A stretch of 9,003 nucleotides of DNA, from positions 1 to 9,003 of the forward strand of contig JAGVIF010000396.1 of NCBI GenBank assembly GCA_020056205.1, in the 5' to 3' direction. The notes under the pieces were generated by a model. The model was given only the letters and a program-made list of their open reading frames with translations. It made no database searches and had not been told where the DNA came from. Shown here in pieces: positions 1 to 6,081 of this stretch. Position 1 is the stretch's first letter. Each line of letters opens with the position of its first letter. Position numbers and translations under genes: made by a program. This stretch comes from Lentisphaeria bacterium (lineage in GTDB: Bacteria > Verrucomicrobiota > Lentisphaeria > Victivallales > GWF2-50-93).

Positions 1-141
1 ATTTTCGTTTTGAGAAATGATTGTCGCTTGCAAGTTGTCAGCGATATACGATAAGTATTCATCGCAAAACGCAACATATCCTTTTAAATCGGTGAAATTG
101 CTTTTATCTTTTGCTTTATTTACGAGTTGTTTTAATTTCAT
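1..141 (-). CDS. Partial CDS after the methyltransferase, possibly the partner restriction endonuclease
   Basis: The minus strand is open from an ATG at 141-139 to the left edge, giving the first 47 residues (starting MKLKQLVNKAKDKSNF) with no stop. The ATG overlaps the stop of the methyltransferase in an ATGA arrangement, so the two are very probably co-transcribed and translationally coupled. The fragment is lysine-rich at its start, then turns to an amphipathic stretch (YVAFCDEYLSYIADNL), and has no signal peptide. It carries no motif that I recognise. A gene fused this closely behind a type II methyltransferase is most often the cognate endonuclease, but that is inference from position only; it could also be a control or accessory protein. 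The rest of the gene lies outside the window. Confidence 0.6.
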   Translation of the reverse strand, partial: MKLKQLVNKAKDKSNFTDLKGYVAFCDEYLSYIADNLQATIISQNEN

Positions 142-1124
142 CTTATTGAGTTGCGTCTTTTTTGGTTTTCAAAATCGTATTTAATCCATTTTTCAATGCT
201 CCAATCTTCTACTAATTCAATTCGGTTTATTGCCCAATCCAAATATTCAGGTGATAAGTCGCAAGCCAACCATTTGCGTTGAAGTTGCTCTGCACAAACC
301 GGAGTTGTTCCCGAACCGCAAAACGGGTCAAGAACTGTATCGCCAAAGTTTGATGATGCCAAAATAATTTTGCGTAAAAGTTCCTCCGGCTTCTGTGTCG
401 GGTGTGGAGTTTTCTCGTGCATTCCGTTGCAAGTTGTCGGAACTTCAATTATGTCTTGCGGAATTTCTAAAACATCTTTTGATTTTGCTCCAAGCGGATT
501 TGGCTCCCAAATATGATTTCCGTTTTTCCCGTTTCCGTATTGGCTCGTCTCCGCTTGCGGATGACTTGGATACTTCAAAGTACGCTCGCCGTAAGGAATG
601 CGGATTTCGTCAATGTTAAAAGTGAATTTTTTGGCCTTGCGAAAATGCAAAATGCTTTCGTGGCTTCTTCCCCAGTCGCTGCCAAGGTTTGCTTTGTTTT
701 TGTAGTTCCAAATAATCCAACGGCAACCTTTGAAATATTTTGTTGCCGGATGTTTTAAGTCAGCAAGAATTTCAGAGAAGCCACAAATGAAAAGTGTGCC
801 TGTCGGTTTCAAAACTCTTGCGGCTTGTTCAATCCATTGCATTGAAAACTTGATGTATTCTTCTTGGCTTTCAAAAGTATCCCAGTCGGCTTTCTTGATG
901 TTATAAGGTGGGTCTGCAAAAATCAAATCAACACTCTCCTCCTGCAAGGATTTCAGCCAGTCTATGCTATTGCCTTGCCAAAGTTGTCCATTTGGATGCT
1001 TATAAACCAAAATTGGTCCATCGTTTTGTTTTTGTTTAAAATCCACAAACCGTTTTTCTCCTTTAACTTGAAGTTCTCCGAAGAATGTCGGGATTGTTTT
1101 GTTTCTTAATAATGTTTTACCCAT
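138..1124 (-). CDS. Beta-class DNA methyltransferase, probably N6-adenine, of a type II restriction-modification system
   Basis: This 328-residue protein should transfer a methyl group from S-adenosylmethionine to a base in a specific DNA site. Motif IV, the catalytic DPPY, is at residues 71-74 (context IFADPPYN). The SAM-binding motif I, DPFCGSGTT, is at 266-274, preceded by HPTQKP at 241-246. Motif IV before motif I, with the presumed target-recognition region between them (about 130-235), defines the beta class. DPPY rather than SPPY favours N6-adenine over N4-cytosine; this is a family tendency, not proof. The ATG at 1124 has no good Shine-Dalgarno sequence, and the first 45 or so residues precede the conserved core, so a later start is possible. 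Its stop overlaps the next gene's ATG. The gene is visibly more AT-rich than its neighbours, which fits horizontal acquisition. The recognition site cannot be read from the sequence. Confidence 0.92.
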   Translation of the reverse strand: MGKTLLRNKTIPTFFGELQVKGEKRFVDFKQKQNDGPILVYKHPNGQLWQGNSIDWLKSLQEESVDLIFADPPYNIKKADWDTFESQEEYIKFSMQWIEQAARVLKPTGTLFICGFSEILADLKHPATKYFKGCRWIIWNYKNKANLGSDWGRSHESILHFRKAKKFTFNIDEIRIPYGERTLKYPSHPQAETSQYGNGKNGNHIWEPNPLGAKSKDVLEIPQDIIEVPTTCNGMHEKTPHPTQKPEELLRKIILASSNFGDTVLDPFCGSGTTPVCAEQLQRKWLACDLSPEYLDWAINRIELVEDWSIEKWIKYDFENQKRRNSIR

Positions 1125-1168
1125 TGGCGCAATTTAACTGATAGGAATTTTGATTTTCATGATGGTGA

Positions 1169-1197
1169 AAGATAATCCGGTGAAATAGGATAATCAA
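1169..1197 (-). promoter_or_regulatory. Candidate sigma70-type promoter of the methyltransferase operon
   Basis: On the minus strand, TTGATT (1197-1192) and TATCTT (1174-1169) are separated by 17 nt; each matches the -35/-10 consensus at 4 of 6 positions. This would place the transcription start about 35-40 nt before the methyltransferase ATG. A 7-nt direct repeat, GATAATC, at 1171-1177 and 1189-1195 overlaps both boxes and could be an operator. Weak matches like these occur by chance, so this is only a candidate. Confidence 0.3.
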
Positions 1198-1237
1198 GAC
1201 GAGAATAGGGAAAAACTCCGGCACAAAGTTTTTCTTC

Positions 1238-1279
1238 ATTCGATGTTGGATGTTCAATGTTGAATGTTCGACGTTCATT
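1238..1279. repeat. Heptad repeat array A
   Basis: There are six consecutive 7-nt units in perfect register: ATTCGAT, GTTGGAT, GTTCAAT, GTTGAAT, GTTCGAC, GTTCATT. Each fits roughly RTTSRAY, with substitutions at fixed positions. The same kind of units, on either strand, occurs at 1376-1403, 3602-3640 and 6763-6790, always outside genes. Function unknown. Confidence 0.8.
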
Positions 1280-1327
1280 GTTTTTCCTGTCTCCGTTTCT
1301 CTGGTTCGCCGTTTCTCCGATTCACGG

Positions 1328-1348
1328 GCACAGGCAAGATGCCTGTGC
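1328..1348. repeat. Perfect 9-bp hairpin, dispersed-repeat type
   Basis: GCACAGGCA (1328-1336) and TGCCTGTGC (1340-1348) are exact reverse complements around the 3-nt loop AGA. No T-tract follows on either strand, so it is not a typical intrinsic terminator. It could still protect a 3' end or slow polymerase downstream of the esterase gene. Similar CACAGGC/GCCTGTG words make up the hairpin near 8341-8368. Confidence 0.75.
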
Positions 1349-1375
1349 TACACTTTCGCATTCCCGAACTTCGTC

Positions 1376-1403
1376 ATTGGATATTCCGTGTTCGATATTG
1401 GCT
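1376..1403 (+). repeat. Heptad repeat B, left copy of an inverted pair around the operon
   Basis: The units are ATTGGAT, ATTCCGT, GTTCGAT and ATTGGCT. Bases 1376-1401 match the reverse complement of 3611-3636 at 25 of 26 positions, the single difference being T/C. The copy lies about 15 bases beyond the stop of the esterase gene, and its partner lies just upstream of the first gene of the same operon. Confidence 0.75.
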
Positions 1404-1418
1404 CTTCTGTTTAGCGGT

Positions 1419-2390
1419 TCAACGAGATTTTGTTTTAAAGAACTCCCATATAAGTTCACTTGCGTCTATATCTTTGGAAGTTTTGCCAATGATTGTTTCG
1501 GAGAGATATTGGTAGCCGCTTGGCCAAGTGTGACCACCGCCTTCGACCACATAGAGTATCACTTCGGTTCCGTCTTTGCCGTTTCCATACACCTCTTTTC
1601 TGACAAGTGTTCCATCGTCCGGGTCTTTATCATCGAGGCGTGTGACGATCGGAGTCAAAGAACCGTTATTATGAGAGACCCAGAATTTTACGCTGTTTGC
1701 GGTTGACAAAACTTTTCCCAGTTTTCTTATTCCCCAAGGTCCGGTGATATCTCCTCCATCAAATGGCATGAGAGGGTCTTTTGTGTTGTTGATGATAAGG
1801 ATTGAAACCGGATTGGCCGGAGAAGATTTTGAAAGATTCTGCGGCATATTTCCGGCGACGGGGGCAACTGCCGTTATTTTCCCGCTCAAATCGCAGGCAA
1901 GACGATAAGACATCATCGCGCCGTTTGATATTCCGGTTGCGTAGACTCGTTTCGTGTCTATATTCGATTCCGTTACCAAATAGTCTATCAGCGCTGAGAT
2001 AAAAGCCACATCATCTATGTTTTCCGTGTGGGTACGATATTTCACCTCCTTCCTGCCGTCATTCCAGTGATTTTCAATCCCGTCGGGATAAATCACCACA
2101 AAACCGTCTTTGTCTGAAAGCCCGTTAAACGCGCCCTTTGTCAGTTTTAGCATCTTTTCTCCGGAGCCTCCGCCGCCGTGCAACACAATTAAAAGAGGGC
2201 TTGATTTGTTTTTATCATACACAGCCGGAATACGAATAAGATAAGTACGTGTCAGCCCGTTCACAATTATTGTCCCTGTGCTGACCTTTTCATCATCAGC
2301 GCGCGGCGCGATTTGCCCGCTCGCGCATGCGGAATTTGACAATACCGCAAAGACTGCGAGAAGGGAAAGCCAGAATCTTGTTATCTTCAT
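1419..2390 (-). CDS. Exported CE1/PHB-depolymerase-like (feruloyl-esterase-type) alpha/beta hydrolase
   Basis: This 323-residue serine hydrolase of the LpqC/polyhydroxybutyrate-depolymerase/feruloyl-esterase group (CE1-like) would hydrolyse ester bonds outside the cytoplasm. An N-terminal signal sequence (KITRF plus a hydrophobic stretch 6-18) probably ends near the ACA site at 21-23; the cysteine context does not form a good lipobox. The catalytic set is visible: an oxyanion-hole loop HGGGGSG (71-77), nucleophile Ser155 in GISNG, Asp205 in NTKDP and His287 in GGGHTWP. The loop before the Asp reads NNTKDP where many relatives have HGTxD. Length fits the family. The ATG overlaps the stop of the PPIase gene (ATGA) and has no clear Shine-Dalgarno sequence, so translation is probably coupled. 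The substrate is unclear: short polyesters or hydroxycinnamate or acetyl esters on plant polysaccharide. The neighbouring glycosidase and SGNH hydrolase favour carbohydrate esters, by inference. Confidence 0.88.
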   Translation of the reverse strand: MKITRFWLSLLAVFAVLSNSACASGQIAPRADDEKVSTGTIIVNGLTRTYLIRIPAVYDKNKSSPLLIVLHGGGGSGEKMLKLTKGAFNGLSDKDGFVVIYPDGIENHWNDGRKEVKYRTHTENIDDVAFISALIDYLVTESNIDTKRVYATGISNGAMMSYRLACDLSGKITAVAPVAGNMPQNLSKSSPANPVSILIINNTKDPLMPFDGGDITGPWGIRKLGKVLSTANSVKFWVSHNNGSLTPIVTRLDDKDPDDGTLVRKEVYGNGKDGTEVILYVVEGGGHTWPSGYQYLSETIIGKTSKDIDASELIWEFFKTKSR

Positions 2391-2875
2391 TTTGATATGC
2401 TTATTATTTTTATATTTTGTTCCGGGACATCCCGATGATGTCCCCTTGTTCCAGTTTGGACTTTCTGTATTTTGTCAATGACATTCGTTCCTTCGGTTAC
2501 CTCGCCGAAGACACAATAACCAAATCCGGCTGGAGAATCATCCTTGTAATCGAGGAAGTTGTTGTCAACTGTGTTTATGAAGAACTGGGCTGTGGCGCTG
2601 TGTACGTCGGATGTCCTTGCCATTGCTAGCGTTCCGCGTTTATTTTTCCTTCCGTTTGCCGCTTCGTTCTTTATCGGCGAGATAGTTGGCAGATTTCTGA
2701 AGAATTCGTCGAACCCGCCGCCTTGTATCATAAATCCATCTATAACGCGGTGAAAAATTGTTCCGTTGTAATGTCCGTCTTCAAGATACTTCAAAAAATT
2801 TCGCGCTGTTATTGGGGCATCCTCTTCATAGAGCTCAACCGTTATGTCTCCCATCGTGGTTTCAATTTTGAGCAT
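2387..2875 (-). CDS. ppiB: Cyclophilin-type peptidyl-prolyl cis-trans isomerase, cytoplasmic
   Basis: This 162-residue single-domain cyclophilin catalyses cis-trans isomerisation of Xaa-Pro bonds and so assists protein folding. The family signature is clear: FHRVIDGFMIQGG at 41-53, including the catalytic-type Arg43, Phe48 and Gln51; GTLAMAR at 81-87; AQFFINT at 96-102; and YCVFGEV at 120-126. There is no signal peptide, and the length matches bacterial PpiB, so it should stay in the cytoplasm. The ATG at 2875 is preceded by AGAGG at a 5-nt spacing. It is the middle gene of a three-gene operon: the SGNH hydrolase ends 23 nt upstream, and its own stop overlaps the start of the exported esterase. 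Identity as a cyclophilin is secure. The symbol is assigned by family resemblance. Confidence 0.95.
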   Translation of the reverse strand: MLKIETTMGDITVELYEEDAPITARNFLKYLEDGHYNGTIFHRVIDGFMIQGGGFDEFFRNLPTISPIKNEAANGRKNKRGTLAMARTSDVHSATAQFFINTVDNNFLDYKDDSPAGFGYCVFGEVTEGTNVIDKIQKVQTGTRGHHRDVPEQNIKIISISK

Positions 2876-2898
2876 TTCAGCCTCTTTCTTAATTTTTT

Positions 2899-3555
2899 TT
2901 AGGACAATGCCTTGAAGACCTCTTCGGCTATAAGCATATGTCCCGCGGAATTCGGATGCACCGGCTCATTTGGAAAAAAGACCGTCGGACTCTGATATTT
3001 GAAATGCTCAAGGAAAATGGACTGCGTCCGAATGTGCAAAGTCTTGTATTTTTTACTCATTGCTTCAACCGTTTTAAGGTATTCCGAAAAGATTTTAAAG
3101 ACTTTTCCGCGATATGACTCGGGTATTTCTTTTCCATCATCAAGTCCCGCATAAAACGGATCAATCAGAAGGATTTTTATTTCGGGAAGTTTTTTAACTG
3201 TTAGCGACAGGATTTCATCATATATTTCCGCGAATTTCGCAGGCGACTGGAGTTCGCGTTTCTCCGCGATCCAGCGATGGCAGTCGTTGATTCCTATTTT
3301 AACCGACAGCCAGTCCGGCTGAAAAGAAAGCGCGTCGTCAAACCAGCGGCTGCGCAAATCCTCTGCCGTGTTGCCGCCGATGCCGGTGTTTATCACTGTG
3401 ATTTTTTTCCGTGGCTCGCGAACTGAAAGCATGTCCGCGAATATCTGGACATAGCCGCATCCGAGAGGATGGTGCTGCGGATCGCGCCGCCCACAGTCCG
3501 TGATGCTGTCGCCGATGAAGAGGATTTTGTCATTTTTCCCAAGAACTGTTTCCAT
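2899..3555 (-). CDS. SGNH/GDSL-type hydrolase (esterase), cytoplasmic
   Basis: This protein, 218 residues from the preferred start, belongs to the SGNH superfamily of esterases, lysophospholipases and carbohydrate acetylesterases. Block I is ILFIGDSITD (11-20) with nucleophile Ser17. Block II is NTGIGGNT (56-63). Block III is IGIND with Asn90. Block V is NEPVHPN with catalytic His200. The usual Asp three residues before the His is Glu197 here. There is no signal peptide. The same frame is open to 3642, but I reject that start: the extra 29 residues (MDIGYSVFDIGYS...) are the translation of a heptad repeat, and the ATG at 3555 has an excellent AAGGAGA sequence 5 nt upstream. It is the first gene of the operon with the PPIase and the CE1-like esterase. 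The likely role is deacylation of a small or carbohydrate-linked ester; the substrate cannot be told. Confidence 0.88.
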   Translation of the reverse strand: METVLGKNDKILFIGDSITDCGRRDPQHHPLGCGYVQIFADMLSVREPRKKITVINTGIGGNTAEDLRSRWFDDALSFQPDWLSVKIGINDCHRWIAEKRELQSPAKFAEIYDEILSLTVKKLPEIKILLIDPFYAGLDDGKEIPESYRGKVFKIFSEYLKTVEAMSKKYKTLHIRTQSIFLEHFKYQSPTVFFPNEPVHPNSAGHMLIAEEVFKALS

Positions 3556-3560
3556 TAATA

Positions 3561-3567
3561 TCTCCTT
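3561..3567 (-). promoter_or_regulatory. Strong Shine-Dalgarno that fixes the SGNH hydrolase start
   Basis: AAGGAGA on the minus strand ends 5 nt before the ATG at 3555. It supports this start over the upstream in-frame ATG at 3642, which lies within repeat DNA. Confidence 0.8.
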
Positions 3568-3601
3568 TTTTTTGCAAATTAGGCGGCCAAAGAGCCGCAA
3601 C

Positions 3602-3640
3602 TCAGAATATCCAATGTCGAACACGGAATATCCAATGTCC
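3602..3640 (-). repeat. Heptad repeat C, right copy of the inverted pair
   Basis: Read on the minus strand, the units run ATTGGAT, ATTCCGT, GTTCGAC, ATTGGAT. Bases 3611-3636 are the inverted partner of 1376-1401 (25 of 26 identical). The repeat lies in the leader of the SGNH hydrolase operon. Near it are a short hairpin (GCGGC with GCCGC, 3583-3598) and a 10-nt palindrome, TTTCCGGAAA (3651-3660). I see no convincing promoter in the leader, although the operon must start near here. Confidence 0.75.
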
Positions 3641-3709
3641 AAGTTAAGATTTTCCGGAAATAAATTCCGATAGAAATCAGCGCGCTAATATTTTTTTCAA
3701 TGGATAGCA

Positions 3710-5629
3710 TCAGCGTTTCGATTTCTGAGGGGCTGACACCTTCAGTACCAGTAACTGGACGGAATAGGGCTGAGCTGTAATTTTGATGGTGTCCAGGCCG
3801 GATATCGAGAGTGTGTCTTGATATAACGCGCTGTGATTCTCTTCCAGCGCCTGCTTGAGCATGTTGCCGTAATCACTGCGTACCTGACCATATACACGCC
3901 TGACGGCATCGGCCTGCGCGGGGCTTGCGTTCGCAACGGTCTGATCCACACGCAGTTGCTCGCGTATCTCTTGGCGAAATGATGTAGCGAGTTCCGTTTC
4001 GACCTTTTCCGTTGCGAGATATTTGTCCATTTGCTGCGCGATGATTTTGATCTTCTTTTCTAGCATGGCGCGGGTGTTAGCAAGCCTCTCAGAGCTAGCC
4101 GTGTGTTCGGCATCGATCAGGTAGCGTGTCACCCGCGTCTCGAAGGGGAGTTTGGGCAGGCGGAGTGACACATCAATACCGTTACGCCATTGTTTTTTCT
4201 GGGCGAGCAAATCTTGATATTGCTTGCGGATATTCAGTATGAAATTCTGTTCGTGTGGTGCCAGTGAACTCGGAACTGCACCGCCTTTCATGAAAAATCC
4301 CACCAACTGCTGTTGGCCGAGTTGCCGCAGGGTGGTCGCCAGACGCGGGTTTTTTACGTTGACCGGTTCCAGCAGAGCTTGGAGCATCATTTGATCAGTG
4401 GGTACAAAGTTGGAAACCAACACATACCAGGTGTTGCCATCCCGAAAGGTCGCGCTGCGCGTCCAGGGGGCGCTACTTTTGGTGACCATTGGCTTGCCAT
4501 TGATCATCGAAAGTAATTGAAAGCTGCTCCAGTTGGTACGCGGCACTGCAAAGGTGGTGAACACCCCGCCGGTGTACCCGTCTGTACCGGGATCGGCGAT
4601 CAACTGAAAAGACTGATGATCCAATCCGGCTTCCCACATGGATAGCAGCGTGGAAGCAACCAGCGCTGCGCCGACATGGTTGCCGTTCAAATCGCCTTCT
4701 GGGTAGGGTGGTTCTGGATATACGTTCCATTCGTCAATCACCAGGTGTGTGGATGCCGGGTACCCGGCGTCTTGCAGCCATTGTCGGATAGCCGGCACAA
4801 CCAGCGCGTAATAGTGCGCCGGGTCGCGCGTATAGGCGTGCCAAGACACCATGTCCATCGGTAATCGAGCGCGTTTGAATGGTATGAGCGGGGTCTGGCT
4901 GGCATACTGGAACAACTGCTGTAGAAAGGTTTTGTCCGGACTTTTGTTGTTGGCCGTACCAGTGGCAGACCAGTCGGACACAGCGGGACCACCCACTTTG
5001 GCCTTGGGGTCAGCAGTCAGGGCGCCGATTGCGGAAACGCGATAGAGATTGAAAAAATCCGCCATGTTGCCCTGCCAGGCCCAATCCGGCTCGTTCCAAA
5101 TTTCGTAGTAAGGGCTGAGATGGAGGTTGCCGTTGAAGTGTTCGACAATAGCGCTGACCACTTGGCTCCAGCGCGCGTAATCGTGCGGTGGGGATTTGGC
5201 CCAAGCGGGTCCATCGGACATCATGCGCGCAGAGTCGTTGGCCGCTAGCCAGCGTGGCATGGCATCAATACAAATGATGAGCGTGCCGCCACGGGCGCTG
5301 ACCTTTTGTGCGAAGGCATTCAGCGGGTAGTTTTTTAACCGTTTTTTGAGGTCTTCCAGATTTTTGGAAGGGGCTAATATCTCCCAAGCAAGCGCCAGGC
5401 GGTAGGTGCCCGCCTTCTGGTTTGCCTGCCAAATTTGCGGCTCCATCCACTCAAAAGCGCCCGGTACGCGCCAAACCCCTGCGCCAAAACGAAACAGCGC
5501 AAGGGGGTTGCTCTGCCCCGTCATGGCTTCGTCGGTGATGGTGATGCTAACCTGCGGTAACGATTCGGCTGACACATAATATGGCAACAGCAGTAGTGAG
5601 AGCAGGAGAGCGATGTGATATTTGCGCAT
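3710..5629 (-). CDS. Secreted GH39-like glycoside hydrolase with a helical C-terminal insertion
   Basis: This 639-residue retaining glycosidase of clan GH-A, closest by eye to GH39 (beta-xylosidase/alpha-iduronidase type), has a signal peptide at 1-21 (hydrophobic core ALLLSLLLLPYYV, cleavage near VSA). In the TIM-barrel part (about 45-385), the acid/base is Glu180 in EIWNEPDW and the nucleophile Glu300 in VIDEWNVY, 120 residues apart as expected for GH39. WHAY at 263-266 also fits. After the barrel, YVLVSNF and RYLIDAEH (502-509) look like the beta-sandwich that follows GH39 barrels. About 90 residues (512-600), rich in K, E, Q and A, interrupt it before the final strands; they look helical or coiled-coil. 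The ATG has only a weak Shine-Dalgarno sequence. A possible promoter (TTGACT at 5674-5669, TAAACT at 5653-5648) has a short 15-nt spacer. The gene is GC-richer than its neighbours, suggesting transfer. The substrate is unknown. Confidence 0.85.
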   Translation of the reverse strand: MRKYHIALLLSLLLLPYYVSAESLPQVSITITDEAMTGQSNPLALFRFGAGVWRVPGAFEWMEPQIWQANQKAGTYRLALAWEILAPSKNLEDLKKRLKNYPLNAFAQKVSARGGTLIICIDAMPRWLAANDSARMMSDGPAWAKSPPHDYARWSQVVSAIVEHFNGNLHLSPYYEIWNEPDWAWQGNMADFFNLYRVSAIGALTADPKAKVGGPAVSDWSATGTANNKSPDKTFLQQLFQYASQTPLIPFKRARLPMDMVSWHAYTRDPAHYYALVVPAIRQWLQDAGYPASTHLVIDEWNVYPEPPYPEGDLNGNHVGAALVASTLLSMWEAGLDHQSFQLIADPGTDGYTGGVFTTFAVPRTNWSSFQLLSMINGKPMVTKSSAPWTRSATFRDGNTWYVLVSNFVPTDQMMLQALLEPVNVKNPRLATTLRQLGQQQLVGFFMKGGAVPSSLAPHEQNFILNIRKQYQDLLAQKKQWRNGIDVSLRLPKLPFETRVTRYLIDAEHTASSERLANTRAMLEKKIKIIAQQMDKYLATEKVETELATSFRQEIREQLRVDQTVANASPAQADAVRRVYGQVRSDYGNMLKQALEENHSALYQDTLSISGLDTIKITAQPYSVQLLVLKVSAPQKSKR

Positions 5630-5698
5630 GCGTTGAATTTTTTCGTCAGTTTAGGATAACTCATCCACAGTCAAAAATTATCGGGCTGAATTAGCCGG

Positions 5699-5962
5699 TT
5701 AAAGCTTCCTCAGCAGTTCCGTGTTTAAAATAGTCATTTTCTCGATCAATTCCAGCAACTTTCTGTAATTTTTTGAATATTCCATAGCCAGTGCCTCTTT
5801 CCTCTTTCCCATATAGGTTAACCGTGTTTTCTTGTCCTTGTTGAGCGAAAAATATGGCTCTTTGTTTCTTGTTCCTACTATACAATCATTGTTCCTGTTC
5901 CGCGCATCATCGCCCCAACCTTTGACATGAATATCTCTGTATTCGAACATGCCAAAATTCAA
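5699..5962 (-). CDS. Small basic hypothetical protein, unrecognised, possibly a fragment
   Basis: The frame encodes 87 residues from a TTG at 5962, or 83 from an ATG at 5950; an in-frame stop lies just upstream of the TTG. Neither start has a convincing Shine-Dalgarno sequence. The protein is basic and polar (GWGDDARNRNND, then KDKKTRLTYMGKRKEA) and ends in a leucine-rich amphipathic helix (NYRKLLELIEKM, ending LLRKL). No signal peptide, membrane segment or known motif is visible. It lies 69 nt upstream of the glycosidase on the same strand, and diverges from the D-lyxose isomerase operon. The amino-acid make-up looks like real protein rather than a chance frame, but it may be the C-terminal remnant of a larger gene. 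I assign no function. Confidence 0.45.
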   Translation of the reverse strand: MNFGMFEYRDIHVKGWGDDARNRNNDCIVGTRNKEPYFSLNKDKKTRLTYMGKRKEALAMEYSKNYRKLLELIEKMTILNTELLRKL

Positions 5963-5976
5963 ATGGCTCTAAAAAC

Positions 5977-6006
5977 TTGATTTTAAATACGATGGGATGA
6001 TATTGT
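5977..6006 (+). promoter_or_regulatory. Candidate promoter of the lyxose isomerase-dehydrogenase operon
   Basis: TTGATT (5977-5982) and TATTGT (6001-6006), separated by 18 nt, each match the sigma70 consensus at 4 of 6 positions. The site lies in the divergent region between the 87-codon ORF and the isomerase, about 75 nt before the preferred isomerase start. No operator is evident. Confidence 0.3.
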
Positions 6007-6081
6007 AAATGATGAAAACAAAGAAAACTGATGGGGTGGAGAAAAAACGAAAGATTTATACTCTATAACCTTGAGAAAAAT

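Larger units (their letters stand above)
1125..1418. other. Intergenic region without a gene, rich in repeats
   Basis: I see no credible gene here. The right-hand part is a chain of repeat words: a heptad array (1238-1279), a perfect hairpin (1328-1348), a 19-nt word at 1351-1369 that recurs at 8720-8738, and a second heptad run (1376-1403). It lies between the upstream side of the methyltransferase operon and the downstream end of the esterase. The left-hand part (1125-1200) is the candidate promoter region of the methyltransferase. No canonical terminator with a T-tract is visible for the esterase operon; the 1328-1348 hairpin is the only strong stem available. Confidence 0.7.

Noticed and set aside
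1238..1403. Possible CRISPR array
   Set aside because: The repeats are 7 nt long and contiguous, with no spacers of uniform length and no cas genes nearby.
1257..1706. 149-residue plus-strand open frame opposite the esterase gene
   Set aside because: It starts in repeat DNA, has an odd cysteine- and serine-rich composition without motifs, and lies antisense to a well-supported hydrolase with an intact catalytic set.
3556..3642. 29-residue N-terminal extension of the SGNH hydrolase
   Set aside because: It is translated heptad repeat; the ATG at 3555 has a strong Shine-Dalgarno sequence and gives the family's normal start just before block I.
4313..5450. Several open frames of 60-85 residues on both strands within the glycosidase
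   Set aside because: They are by-products of the GC-rich coding sequence; none has a motif or a convincing ribosome-binding site, and the glycosidase frame is intact over 639 residues.
5661..5669. DnaA-box-like TCATCCACA upstream of the glycosidase
   Set aside because: It is a single site with one mismatch to TTATNCACA, with no cluster and no replication gene nearby.
6031..6081. Upstream ATG for the D-lyxose isomerase
   Set aside because: The 17 extra residues do not fit the conserved start of the family, which begins at the MKRSE segment encoded from 6082.
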